From Paraherbaspirillum soli (lineage in GTDB: Bacteria; Pseudomonadota; Gammaproteobacteria; Burkholderiales; Burkholderiaceae_D), in the NCBI RefSeq assembly GCF_042654985.1, contig NZ_JBHSMT010000013.1:1-64000 (forward strand): a stretch of 64,000 nucleotides of DNA, read 5' to 3'. The translations under genes were made by a program, and so were the position numbers. The notes below the pieces were generated by a model that saw only the letters and a program-made list of their open reading frames with translations, was not told where the DNA came from and ran no database searches. Shown here in pieces: positions 42,126 to 50,767 of this stretch (position 1 is the stretch's first letter; every line of letters begins with the position of its first letter).

Positions 42126-42488
42126 TTGTCTTCTCCGATTGCTACTACGTTTTTTTTTAGAATATCGCCGGTACTGGCGCAGACTGCCGGGACTGGTCTG
42201 CGCTGATGATACTGGAATTCTTTTCCTGCCTGACACCTCAGAAAGAGTGACAAGGAGCGCAACTTTATCTGATAACGCTACCATCGCTCAAGTGATTTAC
42301 ATTCATTCATGTTGAAATAATATTTCTGCAATAAAATGCATGGTTTTTATACAAGAAAAGGAGGAAACGCCCGAATTTAAAAGGCAAGGAAAGCAGCATC
42401 AAACTTTTCCCTATGTCAACTGTCTCAATCCGTTGATCACACCCAGCAATATCGCCCACAGCAGTTCTTTTCTTAACCAGGAAAAACC
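42126..42488. other. Divergent intergenic region dctA/adc
   Basis: About 360 bases, A/T-richer in the middle, with no gene seen. It should contain the promoters of both genes. I see no confident -24/-12 or -35/-10 pair. Confidence 0.55.
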
Positions 42489-43235
42489 ATGACTGAGAAC
42501 GATGTCCGCCAAAATGCATTTGCCATGCCGATCCACAATCCGGCCTACCCTCCCGGCCCCTACCGCTTTGTCGACCGGGAATTCCTGATCATCACCTACC
42601 GCACCGATCCCGCCGCACTCAAACGCATCCTTCCCGCACCGCTGCAATTTGTCGAGCCTATCGTCAAGTTCGAATTCATCAACATGCCGGACTCCACCGG
42701 CTTTGGCCATTACTGCGAATCGGGCCAAGTCATTCCGGTGACGCTGGACGGCGTGGCCGGCGGCTATTCGCACTGCATGTATTTGAACGATCACCCGCCG
42801 ATTGCCGGCGGCCGCGAATTGTGGGGTTTTCCGAAAAAATTGGGAGAGCCGGAACTGCGGGTCCACAAAGACACCTTGATCGGCACGCTGGATTACAGCG
42901 ACTTCCGGATCGCCACCGGCACCATGGGTTATAAGCACCAGGCGCTCGACCGGGAAACGGCCAGGAAATCGCTTGCAGCCCCCGGCTTCCTGCTGAAAAT
43001 CATTCCCCACGTCGACGGCACACCGCGTATTTGCGAACTGGTACAGTACAGCCTGACCGACATCACTATCAAAGGTGCCTGGAGCGGCCCCGGCGCGCTC
43101 GAGCTGCATCCGCATGCATTAGCCCCGGTTGCGGATTTGCCGGTACTGGAAGTGCTATCGGCGGTACATATTTTGTCGGACCTGACCCTGCCGCTCGGCA
43201 CGGTCGCCTATGACTATCTCGCCAACTCAAAATAA
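42489..43235 (+). CDS. adc: Acetoacetate decarboxylase
   Basis: A 248-residue enzyme converting acetoacetate to acetone and CO2. The Schiff-base Lys motif is clear: GGRELWGFPKKLGEPELRV, with paired lysines of which the first is catalytic in the clostridial enzyme. Other conserved parts are GPYRFVDREFLIITYRTDP and GGYSHCMYLNDHPPIAGG. It lies 9 bases before a 3-hydroxybutyrate dehydrogenase gene. The pair suggests ketone-body or polyhydroxybutyrate turnover. Confidence 0.95.
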   Translation: MTENDVRQNAFAMPIHNPAYPPGPYRFVDREFLIITYRTDPAALKRILPAPLQFVEPIVKFEFINMPDSTGFGHYCESGQVIPVTLDGVAGGYSHCMYLNDHPPIAGGRELWGFPKKLGEPELRVHKDTLIGTLDYSDFRIATGTMGYKHQALDRETARKSLAAPGFLLKIIPHVDGTPRICELVQYSLTDITIKGAWSGPGALELHPHALAPVADLPVLEVLSAVHILSDLTLPLGTVAYDYLANSK

Positions 43236-43244
43236 AGGAATGCC

Positions 43245-44027
43245 ATGTCACTCAAAGATAAAGTCGCATTGATTACCGGCGCCGCCAGCGGTATCGGCAA
43301 AGAAATCGCCATCGAATATGCGCGCGCCGGGGCTAAGGTGGTGATCGCCGATCTGGCGCTGGATGCCGCCACCGCGACCGCCAACGAAATCACGCAAGCC
43401 GGCGGCATCGCCATGGCGGTTGCGATGAACGTGACCGACGAAGCGCAGGTCGATAAAGGGATTGCGGATACCGTGGCCGCTTACGGCGGCATCGACGTCC
43501 TGATCAGCAATGCCGGGATCCAGATCATCAGCCCCATCGTCGACTCGACGCTGGATAACTGGAAAAAGATGCTGGCGATCCACCTGGACGGCGCTTTCCT
43601 GACCACGCGGGCCGCGATGCGGGAAATGATCAAGGGCGGCAAAGGCGGGGCCATCATTTACATGGGCTCGGTGCATTCGCATGAAGCGTCGCCGCTGAAA
43701 GCGCCCTATGTCACGGCCAAACACGGCTTGCTCGGCTTGGCAAAAGTGGTGGCCAAGGAAGGCGCCAAAAACAAGATCCGCGCCAATGTCATCTGTCCGG
43801 GTTTCGTGCGCACACCGCTGGTCGAAAAACAGATTCCGGAACAAGCCAAGGAATTGGGCATCAGCGAAGACCAGGTGATCAAGAACGTGATGCTGAAAGA
43901 CACCGTCGACGGCGAGTTCACCACCACCCACGATGTGGCGCAAACAGCGATATTCCTCGGCGGCTTCGAGTCAAATGCGCTGACCGGACAATCTATCGTG
44001 GTCAGCCACGGCTGGTATATGCAGTAA
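43245..44027 (+). CDS. bdhA: 3-hydroxybutyrate dehydrogenase
   Basis: A 260-residue short-chain dehydrogenase that interconverts 3-hydroxybutyrate and acetoacetate with NAD. Cofactor motif TGAASGIGKEIA, NAG in VLISNAGIQIISPI, catalytic Ser in YMGSVHSHEAS, and YVTAKHG with Tyr and Lys. The sequence RANVICPGFVRTPLVEKQIP is typical of BdhA. With adc it forms a two-gene unit ended by a terminator. Confidence 0.94.
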   Translation: MSLKDKVALITGAASGIGKEIAIEYARAGAKVVIADLALDAATATANEITQAGGIAMAVAMNVTDEAQVDKGIADTVAAYGGIDVLISNAGIQIISPIVDSTLDNWKKMLAIHLDGAFLTTRAAMREMIKGGKGGAIIYMGSVHSHEASPLKAPYVTAKHGLLGLAKVVAKEGAKNKIRANVICPGFVRTPLVEKQIPEQAKELGISEDQVIKNVMLKDTVDGEFTTTHDVAQTAIFLGGFESNALTGQSIVVSHGWYMQ

Positions 44028-44074
44028 AGACGGCAATAAATGCGGCAATAAAAGTCCGCCGTAAAGAGCGCAAT

Positions 44075-44105
44075 AAAAAAAGCAGGAAGTCATTCCTGCT
44101 TTTTT
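44075..44105. terminator. Bidirectional terminator after bdhA
   Basis: AGCAGGAA, GTCA, TTCCTGCT with A7 on the left and T6 on the right, between convergent genes. Confidence 0.92.
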
Positions 44106-45449
44106 CTACTCAACCTCGCTCAAGCACGCTTCAGGATAAACCTTCACCAGCACGATCCGCGGGCCATTCATTTTCTTGACCACGATAGCAAAGCCGTCGA
44201 ACTGGATTTTTTGCCCCTCCCGCGGCAAATCGCCGAGCTTTGCCATAATCAGGCCGCCGACTGAATCGACATCTTCATCGCCGTCGATCACGACGTCGAC
44301 CCCGAGAATCCGCTCCAGCGTAAAGATCGGCAAACTCCCCTTGCCCAGCAAAGTACCGTCGTCCTGACGTGTCCACTCGTTGTCGTTGCGGCGGAATTCG
44401 TCGCGAATTTCACCGACCATCGCGCCCAGCAGATTATCCAGCGTGATGAAACCCTCGGGCAGCATGCCCTTTTTGCCGATGATGGCGAAATGCGGTGCGC
44501 CGGTACGGAAGCGGCGGAATAATTCCAGCGCCGGCATGCGCGACGACACGTACTGCACCGGACGCAAATAGTCGTCCAGGCTATCGATCAACTTGCCTTC
44601 CTGCTGCGCGATAAACAAATCCTTCAGATGAATCACGCCCAATACATTGAGGCCGTCGCGATCGAAAAACGGATAGCGGCTGAAACGATTGCGATAGATG
44701 GTTTGCAGATTCTCTTGCAAGCTGTGCGATTGATGCAGCGCCGTTATTTCATTAACCGGCCGCATCAGGTCGGACACTTCCAGCTCGCTGAAATCGAGCG
44801 ACTGCGCCAGCACGTTCCACTCGTCGCGATTGAATTTTTCGCCGGCGCGGCTGCTGCGCAAAATCAATTTCAATTCGTCCGCCGAATAATGCGCGTCATG
44901 GCCATGCGCATTGCCCAGCCCAACCGCTTTCAACATCCAGTTGGCGCTGGCATTCAAGATCCAGATGGCCGGATACATGGCCCAGTAAAAACCGTATAGC
45001 GGCAGCGCGCACCATAGTCCGATCGCTTCCGGATTGCGGATCGCGATGGTCTTCGGCGCCAGTTCGCCGGCCACGATGTGGAGATAGGAAATAATGAAAA
45101 ATGCAAAGAAAAACGAAACCGCATGCATCAGTTCGGGCGCGGCAATGCCGAGCATCGCAAATACCGGCTGCAACAAGCTGGCAAACGCCGGCTCGCCTAT
45201 CCAGCCCAGCCCCAGCGAGGCCAGGGTAATGCCGAGTTGGCAGGCCGACAGATAAGCATCCAGCTGGCCATGCACGATCGCCAGAATGCGCCCGCGCAGC
45301 CCTTGGGTCTTGGCGATGGCGCGGATGCGGGTCTGGCGCAACTTGACCAAGCCGAATTCGGCCGCGACGAAAAAGCCGTTGAGCGCCACCAACAATATCG
45401 CTCCAATGACCAGTAACAGGTTGTTCAATGCATTTCTTTCTACAAACAA
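44106..45449 (-). CDS. CNNM/CorC-type CBS-domain membrane protein (hemolysin family)
   Basis: A roughly 447-residue inner-membrane protein. An N-terminal DUF21/CNNM domain has three to four helices (LLLVIGAILLVALNGFFVAA, LGITLASLGLGWIGEPAFA). Two CBS domains follow (about 205-330: LMRPVNEITALHQSHSLQEN, and GFITLDNLLGAMVGEIRDEF), then a CorC_HlyC C-terminal domain (DSVGGLIMAKLGDLPREGQK). Family members act in Mg/Co export. The start is unsure: TTG at 45449 or 45428. Confidence 0.9.
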   Translation of the reverse strand: MFVERNALNNLLLVIGAILLVALNGFFVAAEFGLVKLRQTRIRAIAKTQGLRGRILAIVHGQLDAYLSACQLGITLASLGLGWIGEPAFASLLQPVFAMLGIAAPELMHAVSFFFAFFIISYLHIVAGELAPKTIAIRNPEAIGLWCALPLYGFYWAMYPAIWILNASANWMLKAVGLGNAHGHDAHYSADELKLILRSSRAGEKFNRDEWNVLAQSLDFSELEVSDLMRPVNEITALHQSHSLQENLQTIYRNRFSRYPFFDRDGLNVLGVIHLKDLFIAQQEGKLIDSLDDYLRPVQYVSSRMPALELFRRFRTGAPHFAIIGKKGMLPEGFITLDNLLGAMVGEIRDEFRRNDNEWTRQDDGTLLGKGSLPIFTLERILGVDVVIDGDEDVDSVGGLIMAKLGDLPREGQKIQFDGFAIVVKKMNGPRIVLVKVYPEACLSEVE

Positions 45450-45677
45450 AAAGGGATGACAAGTATAGGCGACGGTAGTGCTTTCCTACAAAATTGATAT
45501 AACTTCATGCAATACAGGCATTCATAACGGCAATTCTTATGTACAATTTTCCCCGGCCGGTAGGTATTGTGCCGAGCGTGCGATAAATGACTTTTCCGGC
45601 CGCTGATCGCAATGAACCAAGAACGTGCGTAAGTCAACCGTGAGACACGCCGTGCATAAAACAAGAAAGAACACCAA

Positions 45678-47219
45678 GTGACTGAGGGCGCGCACCGGCT
45701 GGATATTTCCCATATCCGCAAAACCTATCCCGGCGTCGTCGCCAATGACGACGTCAGCCTGACCGTGGCACCCGGCGAGATTCACGCGGTATTGGGTGAA
45801 AACGGCGCCGGCAAATCGACGTTGATGAAAATCATATTTGGCGCCATCAAGCCCGATTCTGGTGCAATGCACTGGAATGGTGAATTGGTGCATGTGCACA
45901 CGCCGCAAGATGCACGAAAACTGGGCATCGCGATGGTGTTTCAGCATTTTTCCCTATTCGACACGCTGACCGTCGCCGAAAACATTGCGCTCGGCCTGCC
46001 GTCCAGCACCAACATGCCGGCGCTGATCGCGCAAATTCGCCAGACCGGGGAAAAATACGGCCTGGAGCTGGAGCCGCATCGCCACGTCCACACGCTGTCG
46101 GTAGGCGAGCGGCAACGGGTCGAAATCGTGCGCGCCCTGCTGGCTCATCCTCAGCTATTGATCCTGGACGAGCCGACCTCGGTGCTGACGCCGCAAGCGG
46201 TCGAGAAACTGTTTGTCACCCTGCGCCAACTGGCCGCCGAGGGTTGCAGCATTCTGTACATCAGCCACAAACTCGACGAGATTCGCGCACTGTGCCACCG
46301 CGCCACCGTGATGCGCGGCGGCAAAGTCACCGGCGTCTGCGATCCTCGCCAGGAAACCAGCGCCAGCCTGTCGCGCATGATGATAGGCGGCGAACTGCAG
46401 CATCAGCGGCGCACAGCCGCGGCGCCGGGTCAGGTCAAATTGCTGCTCAATCAGTTGTCGCTGCCGAAGGCGCATATTTTCGCGACCGAACTGCAAGCCA
46501 TCGATTGTGCGGTAAGAGCCGGTGAAATCGTCGGCATCGCCGGGGTCTCCGGCAATGGCCAGCAGGAATTGTTGGCGGCCCTGTCGGGCGAAGACCAGCG
46601 CGCCGTGCCGGAGATGATCCGGGTGCTGGATCAGCCGGTGGCCCACCTTGGTCCCAATCCGCGCCGCGCCTTGGGGCTGGGCCTGGTGCCGGAAGAACGA
46701 CTGGGACGCGGCGCGGTGCCGTCGCTCAGCTTGAGCGCCAACATGCTGCTGTCGCACCAGAAAGCGCCGTACGTCAAGCATGGCTTGATCGATTTCAACA
46801 CGGCCCGGACGGCCGCCGCCGCCATCATCCAGCGCTTCAAAGTGAAGGCCGGCGGTCCGCAGGCCTTGGCCAAGAGCCTGTCAGGCGGCAACCTGCAAAA
46901 ATTCATCGTCGGCCGCGAAATCGAACGCGCCCCCACCGTCTTCGTGGTGGCGCAACCGACCTGGGGGGTCGATGTCGGCGCCGCGGCGCAGATCCACGAC
47001 GAGCTGCTGGCGCTCAAGCAGCAAGGTTGTGCGGTGCTGGTCATCTCCGAAGAACTGGATGAGCTGTTTGAAATTTGCGACCGCCTGCATGTGATCGCCA
47101 AAGGCCGCTTGTCGCCGGCCATCCCGATCGAACAAGCCACGCGCGAACAAGTCGGTTTGTGGATGAGCGGCTTGTGGCACGGCGCGGCGGGCGACATGGC
47201 GGAGGCGGCGCATGTTTAA
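45678..47219 (+). CDS. BmpA-type nucleoside ABC transporter, ATP-binding protein
   Basis: A 513-residue double-NBD ATPase. NBD1 is complete: Walker A GENGAGKSTLMK, signature LSVGERQRVEIVRALL, Walker B LLILDEPTSVLTP. NBD2 has an altered Walker A region (GVSGNGQQELLAAL), the signature LSGGNLQKFIVG, and Walker B with Gln instead of Glu (FVVAQPTWGVD), as is usual for this sugar/nucleoside subfamily (YufO-like). The start is a GTG. It overlaps the permease gene by 8 bases. Confidence 0.95.
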   Translation: MTEGAHRLDISHIRKTYPGVVANDDVSLTVAPGEIHAVLGENGAGKSTLMKIIFGAIKPDSGAMHWNGELVHVHTPQDARKLGIAMVFQHFSLFDTLTVAENIALGLPSSTNMPALIAQIRQTGEKYGLELEPHRHVHTLSVGERQRVEIVRALLAHPQLLILDEPTSVLTPQAVEKLFVTLRQLAAEGCSILYISHKLDEIRALCHRATVMRGGKVTGVCDPRQETSASLSRMMIGGELQHQRRTAAAPGQVKLLLNQLSLPKAHIFATELQAIDCAVRAGEIVGIAGVSGNGQQELLAALSGEDQRAVPEMIRVLDQPVAHLGPNPRRALGLGLVPEERLGRGAVPSLSLSANMLLSHQKAPYVKHGLIDFNTARTAAAAIIQRFKVKAGGPQALAKSLSGGNLQKFIVGREIERAPTVFVVAQPTWGVDVGAAAQIHDELLALKQQGCAVLVISEELDELFEICDRLHVIAKGRLSPAIPIEQATREQVGLWMSGLWHGAAGDMAEAAHV

Positions 47220-48303
47220 TCCGCTGCAACTGATCCCGCTCCGGCTGGAGCTGCGCGGCACGCCTTCGCGCACTATGGCCTATGCGTCGCCGCTGATCGC
47301 GATCGTGCTGACCATGATCCTGGGCGCCCTGCTGTTCATCGCGCTGGGCAAGGATCCGCTGGCCGGCCTCAAGGTCTTTTTGATCGATCCATTCAACGGT
47401 AAGCGCGCCATCAGCGAACTGCTGCTGAAAACCATTCCGCTGGTGCTGTGCGCGCTTGGACTGTCAGTCTGTTACCGCGCCAATGTCTGGAACATCGGCG
47501 CCGAAGGCCAGCTGATTGTCGGCGGCCTGTTCGCCGGCGCCACGCTGGTCTGGCTGGACGTGCCGGGGCACGCCATTCCCGGCAGTCTCGGCTTGCTGCT
47601 GATGATCCTGGCCGGCATCGTCGGCGGCGCCTTGTGGGCCGGCATCACAGCCTTGCTGCGCGACCGCTTCAATGCCAACGAAATCCTGGTGTCGCTGATG
47701 CTGACTTACATTGCGCAATTGCTGTTGATGTATGCGGTCAACGGCCCGCTGAAGGACCCGAATGGCATGAATTTTCCGCAATCGAAGGTCTTTTCCGCTG
47801 AATTCCTGTTGCCGGCGCTGATCCCCGGCACCCGCTTGCATATCGGCTTTATCGCGATGCTGGCAGCGGCGTTCGGCATGACGGTGTTCATGCTGCGCAG
47901 TTTTCGCGGTTATGCGCTGACCGTGGGCGGCCTAGCGCCGCTGGCGGCGCGCTATGCCGGCTTCTCCAGCCGCAGCGCGCTGTGGCTGTCGCTGCTGATC
48001 TCGGGCGGATTCGCCGGTCTGGCAGGAGCATTTGAAGTGGCCGGCCCGATCGGGCAATTGCTGCCGTCGATCTCGCCCGGCTATGGATTTGCCGCGATCA
48101 TCGTCGCCTTCGTCGGCCGTCTGCATCCGCTGGGCGCGATCCTCGGCGGCCTGGTCATGTCCTTGTTTTATATCGGCGGTGAACTGGCGCAATCTCGGCT
48201 CGGCCTGCCGGCCGCGATTACCGGCGTGTTCCAGGGGTTGCTGCTGTTCCTGCTGCTGGCCTGCGACACGCTGATCGACTATCGCCTGCGGTGGCACAAA
48301 TAA
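47212..48303 (+). CDS. Nucleoside ABC transporter permease 1
   Basis: A 363-residue permease of the BPD_transp_2 family (YufP-like). About ten helices; conserved motifs include YRANVWNIGAEGQLIVGGLF and FNANEILVSLMLTYIAQLLL, and GYGFAAIIVAFVGRLHPLGA near the C terminus. It pairs with permease 2 downstream to form the heterodimeric channel. Confidence 0.95.
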   Translation: MFNPLQLIPLRLELRGTPSRTMAYASPLIAIVLTMILGALLFIALGKDPLAGLKVFLIDPFNGKRAISELLLKTIPLVLCALGLSVCYRANVWNIGAEGQLIVGGLFAGATLVWLDVPGHAIPGSLGLLLMILAGIVGGALWAGITALLRDRFNANEILVSLMLTYIAQLLLMYAVNGPLKDPNGMNFPQSKVFSAEFLLPALIPGTRLHIGFIAMLAAAFGMTVFMLRSFRGYALTVGGLAPLAARYAGFSSRSALWLSLLISGGFAGLAGAFEVAGPIGQLLPSISPGYGFAAIIVAFVGRLHPLGAILGGLVMSLFYIGGELAQSRLGLPAAITGVFQGLLLFLLLACDTLIDYRLRWHK

Positions 48304-48357
48304 TGCTCACTTCGATCTTCAGCGCCGCCAACCCACAACCTGCCCCGCTCAACTGAT

Positions 48358-49278
48358 ATGGACCAACTCGCCCCCGTAATCGCCGCCTCCGTCAATGCCG
48401 GCACACCGCTGTTGCTGGCGGCGCTCGGCTTGCTGATCAATGAGCGCGCCGGCGTGCTCAACCTGGGCGCCGAAGGCATGATGCTGGTGGCGGCGATCGT
48501 CGGCTTTGCGGTCGGCTACCAGAGCCACAGCCCGCTGCTCGGCTTTGTTGCCGGCGCCCTGGCCGGGATGGTGATGGCCAGCCTGTTTGCATGGCTGGCG
48601 CTGGTACTGGCGACCAACCAGGTCGCTACCGGCCTGGCCTTGTCGATTTTCGGCACTGGACTGTCGGCGTTTCTGGGGCAGCGCTTCGTTGGCCTGGCGC
48701 TGCCGAATCAGGCGTCTGCCATTCCATGGTTAAGCGAACTACCGTTCTTCGGCCCGGCCCTGTTCCGCCAACACTGGCTATCTTATGCAGCGCTGCTGTT
48801 GTGCGGCGCGATCGCCTGGTTCCTGTACAAGACCCGCGCCGGGCTGGTGCTGCGCGCAGTCGGCGAAGCGCCGGAGTCGGCCCACGCATTGGGCTACTCG
48901 GTGCGCGGCATCCGCCTGGCGGCATTGCTGTTCGGCGGCGCCTGCTGCGGACTGGCGGGAGCTTACCTGTCGCTGGTCTATACCCCGATGTGGGTCGAAG
49001 GATTGGTATCGGGGCGCGGCTGGATTGCGCTGGCGCTGACCACCTTCGCCACCTGGCGTCCGGCTCGCGTGCTGCTGGGCGCGCTGCTGTTCGGCGGCGT
49101 GACCATCGTGCAGTTTTATTTGCAAGGCATAGGCGTCACCATTCCATCCCAGTTTCTGTCGATGCTGCCGTATGCCGCCACCATCGTGGTACTGGCGCTG
49201 ATGTCGCGCAACCCCGACTGGATTCGCTTGAATATGCCGGCATCGCTGGGCAAGCCGTTCCGTCCCGGCAGCATTTGA
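48358..49278 (+). CDS. Nucleoside ABC transporter permease 2
   Basis: A 306-residue permease (YufQ-like). It has GTPLLLAALGLLINERAGVL, NLGAEGMMLVAAIVGFAVGY, and RAVGEAPESAHALGYSVRGI, which is diagnostic of this family. About eight to nine helices. It begins 54 bases after permease 1 and precedes the binding lipoprotein gene by 44 bases. Confidence 0.95.
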   Translation: MDQLAPVIAASVNAGTPLLLAALGLLINERAGVLNLGAEGMMLVAAIVGFAVGYQSHSPLLGFVAGALAGMVMASLFAWLALVLATNQVATGLALSIFGTGLSAFLGQRFVGLALPNQASAIPWLSELPFFGPALFRQHWLSYAALLLCGAIAWFLYKTRAGLVLRAVGEAPESAHALGYSVRGIRLAALLFGGACCGLAGAYLSLVYTPMWVEGLVSGRGWIALALTTFATWRPARVLLGALLFGGVTIVQFYLQGIGVTIPSQFLSMLPYAATIVVLALMSRNPDWIRLNMPASLGKPFRPGSI

Positions 49279-49322
49279 AATCCGGCGTGGTCGACCATTC
49301 GTTTTTTTAATAGGAGAAGCAC

Positions 49323-50465
49323 ATGATCATTTCACGCAGAGCCTCGCTGGCCGCTTTGATGGCGCTAGCGACCGTAGCCCTGATCGGCTGCGGCAAGAAA
49401 GAAACGCCGCAATCGGCGGAAACCGCAGCACCGGCATCCGCTGCTGCCCCAGCCACAGCTGAGCCGTTAAAAGTCGCGTTCGTCTATATCGGCCCGGTCG
49501 GCGACGCCGGCTGGACTTACGCCCACGATCTGGGCCGCAAAGCGGTTGCCGATAAATTCGGCGACAAGGTCAAGGTTACTTTCGTTGAAAACGTGCCGGA
49601 ATCGGCGGCCGATGCGGAACGCGTATTCCGCCAACTGGCGACCGATGGCAACAAGCTGATTTTCGGCACCACCTTCGGCTACATGGAAGCGATGCTGAAA
49701 GTCGCCAAGGACTTCCCAGATGTCAAATTCGAACATGCGACGGGTTTCAAAACCGCCGACAATCTGGCGCAGTACGATGTCCGCACTTATGAAGGCGCGT
49801 ATCTGGCCGGCGTGGTCGCCGGCAAAATGAGCAAAACCGGCAAGCTCGGCATCGTCGCATCGGTGCCGATTCCGGAAGTGATCCGCAATATCGACTCGTT
49901 CACGCTGGGCGCGCGCTCGACCAATCCGCAAGCCACCACGCGCGTAGTCTGGGTCAACAAGTGGTTCGACCCGGGTAAGGAACGTGAAGCCGCCACCACG
50001 CTGATCGGCCAAGGCGTCGATGTGCTGATGCAAAACACCGACTCGGCCGCCGTGGTGCAAACCGCACAGGAAAAAGGCGTGTACGCGTTCGGCTGGGACA
50101 GCGACATGACGAGCTTCGGCGCCAAGGCGCACCTGGCGGCATCGACCAATAAATGGGGCGGTTATTACACGCAACGGGTCGCCGCTGTACTGGACGGCTC
50201 CTGGAAGAGCGGTACCGTCTGGCTCGGCTTGAAAGACGGCGCGATCGACCTGGCCGCGTATAACCCTGAACTGCCGGCCGATGTCAAAGCACTGGTTGAA
50301 CAGCGCAAGAACGCCATCATCGACGGCTCAGCCCCGATCTGGAAAGGTCCGATCAAGGACAATACCGGCAAGGACATCGTCGCCAAAGATGCGGTCGCCG
50401 ATGACGTCCAGCTGCACGGACTCAAGGTGTATGTGGAAGGAGTTGACGGCAAGGTGCCGGGCTGA
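49323..50465 (+). CDS. BmpA/Med-family substrate-binding lipoprotein
   Basis: A 380-residue lipoprotein: lipobox LIGC near residue 22, an Ala/Pro linker, then the BmpA fold (AFVYIGPVGDAGWTYAHDLG, VPESAADAERVFRQLATDGN, AYLAGVVAGKMSKTGKLGIV, and FGWDSDMTSFGAKAHLAAST). Characterised relatives bind purine nucleosides; some bind other ligands, such as autoinducer-2-like or riboflavin-like compounds. It is last in the operon, ended by a terminator. Confidence 0.93.
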   Translation: MIISRRASLAALMALATVALIGCGKKETPQSAETAAPASAAAPATAEPLKVAFVYIGPVGDAGWTYAHDLGRKAVADKFGDKVKVTFVENVPESAADAERVFRQLATDGNKLIFGTTFGYMEAMLKVAKDFPDVKFEHATGFKTADNLAQYDVRTYEGAYLAGVVAGKMSKTGKLGIVASVPIPEVIRNIDSFTLGARSTNPQATTRVVWVNKWFDPGKEREAATTLIGQGVDVLMQNTDSAAVVQTAQEKGVYAFGWDSDMTSFGAKAHLAASTNKWGGYYTQRVAAVLDGSWKSGTVWLGLKDGAIDLAAYNPELPADVKALVEQRKNAIIDGSAPIWKGPIKDNTGKDIVAKDAVADDVQLHGLKVYVEGVDGKVPG

Positions 50466-50551
50466 TGATTTGCGAGGAGAATACTCTGGAGGTCTTGCAG
50501 CTGTCAGGATGATCCTGACAGTTGCCGGGAAAATCCGGGGTAATCTTTTTA

Positions 50552-50583
50552 ATGGCTGACAGCGATGTCAGCCATTTTTTTTT
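50552..50583 (+). terminator. Terminator of the nucleoside transporter operon
   Basis: ATGGCTGACA, GCGA, TGTCAGCCAT followed by T8-T9. A shorter upstream stem, CTGTCAGGATGATCCTGACAG (50500-50520), may add to it. Confidence 0.92.
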
Positions 50584-50632
50584 GCACCTATTCGGGATGC
50601 TCTTGCCGCCTGTTCAAAATCTGCAACCGTCT

Positions 50633-50736
50633 GTAGGGCGGATGAGCGCAGCGTTATCCGCCGTTTCACCGTGTTAGATACATCGAATGCAGGTGGTGCA
50701 TCAAGCGGCGGATAACGCTACGCTCATCCGCCCTAC
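50633..50736. repeat. REP-like palindromic repeat, copy 4
   Basis: GTAGGGCGGATGAGCGCAGC at the left and CGCTCATCCGCCCTAC at the right, as in copies 2 and 3. Confidence 0.88.
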
Positions 50737-50738
50737 TT

Positions 50739-50757
50739 GCTGACAGCGATGTCAGCC
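50739..50757 (-). terminator. Second copy of the GCTGACA hairpin, near hemY end
   Basis: TGCTGACAGCGATGTCAGC repeats the stem-loop of the transporter terminator. It lies 10 bases past the hemY stop but lacks a T run on the minus strand, so termination there is uncertain. Confidence 0.5.
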
Positions 50758-50767
50758 TCTCAAGGTG

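Larger units (their letters stand above)
50466..50767. other. Intergenic region with duplicated hairpin and REP
   Basis: About 300 bases between convergent genes and without a gene. It contains the transporter terminator (50552-50583), a REP-like repeat (50633-50736) and a second copy of the terminator stem (50739-50757). Confidence 0.7.
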
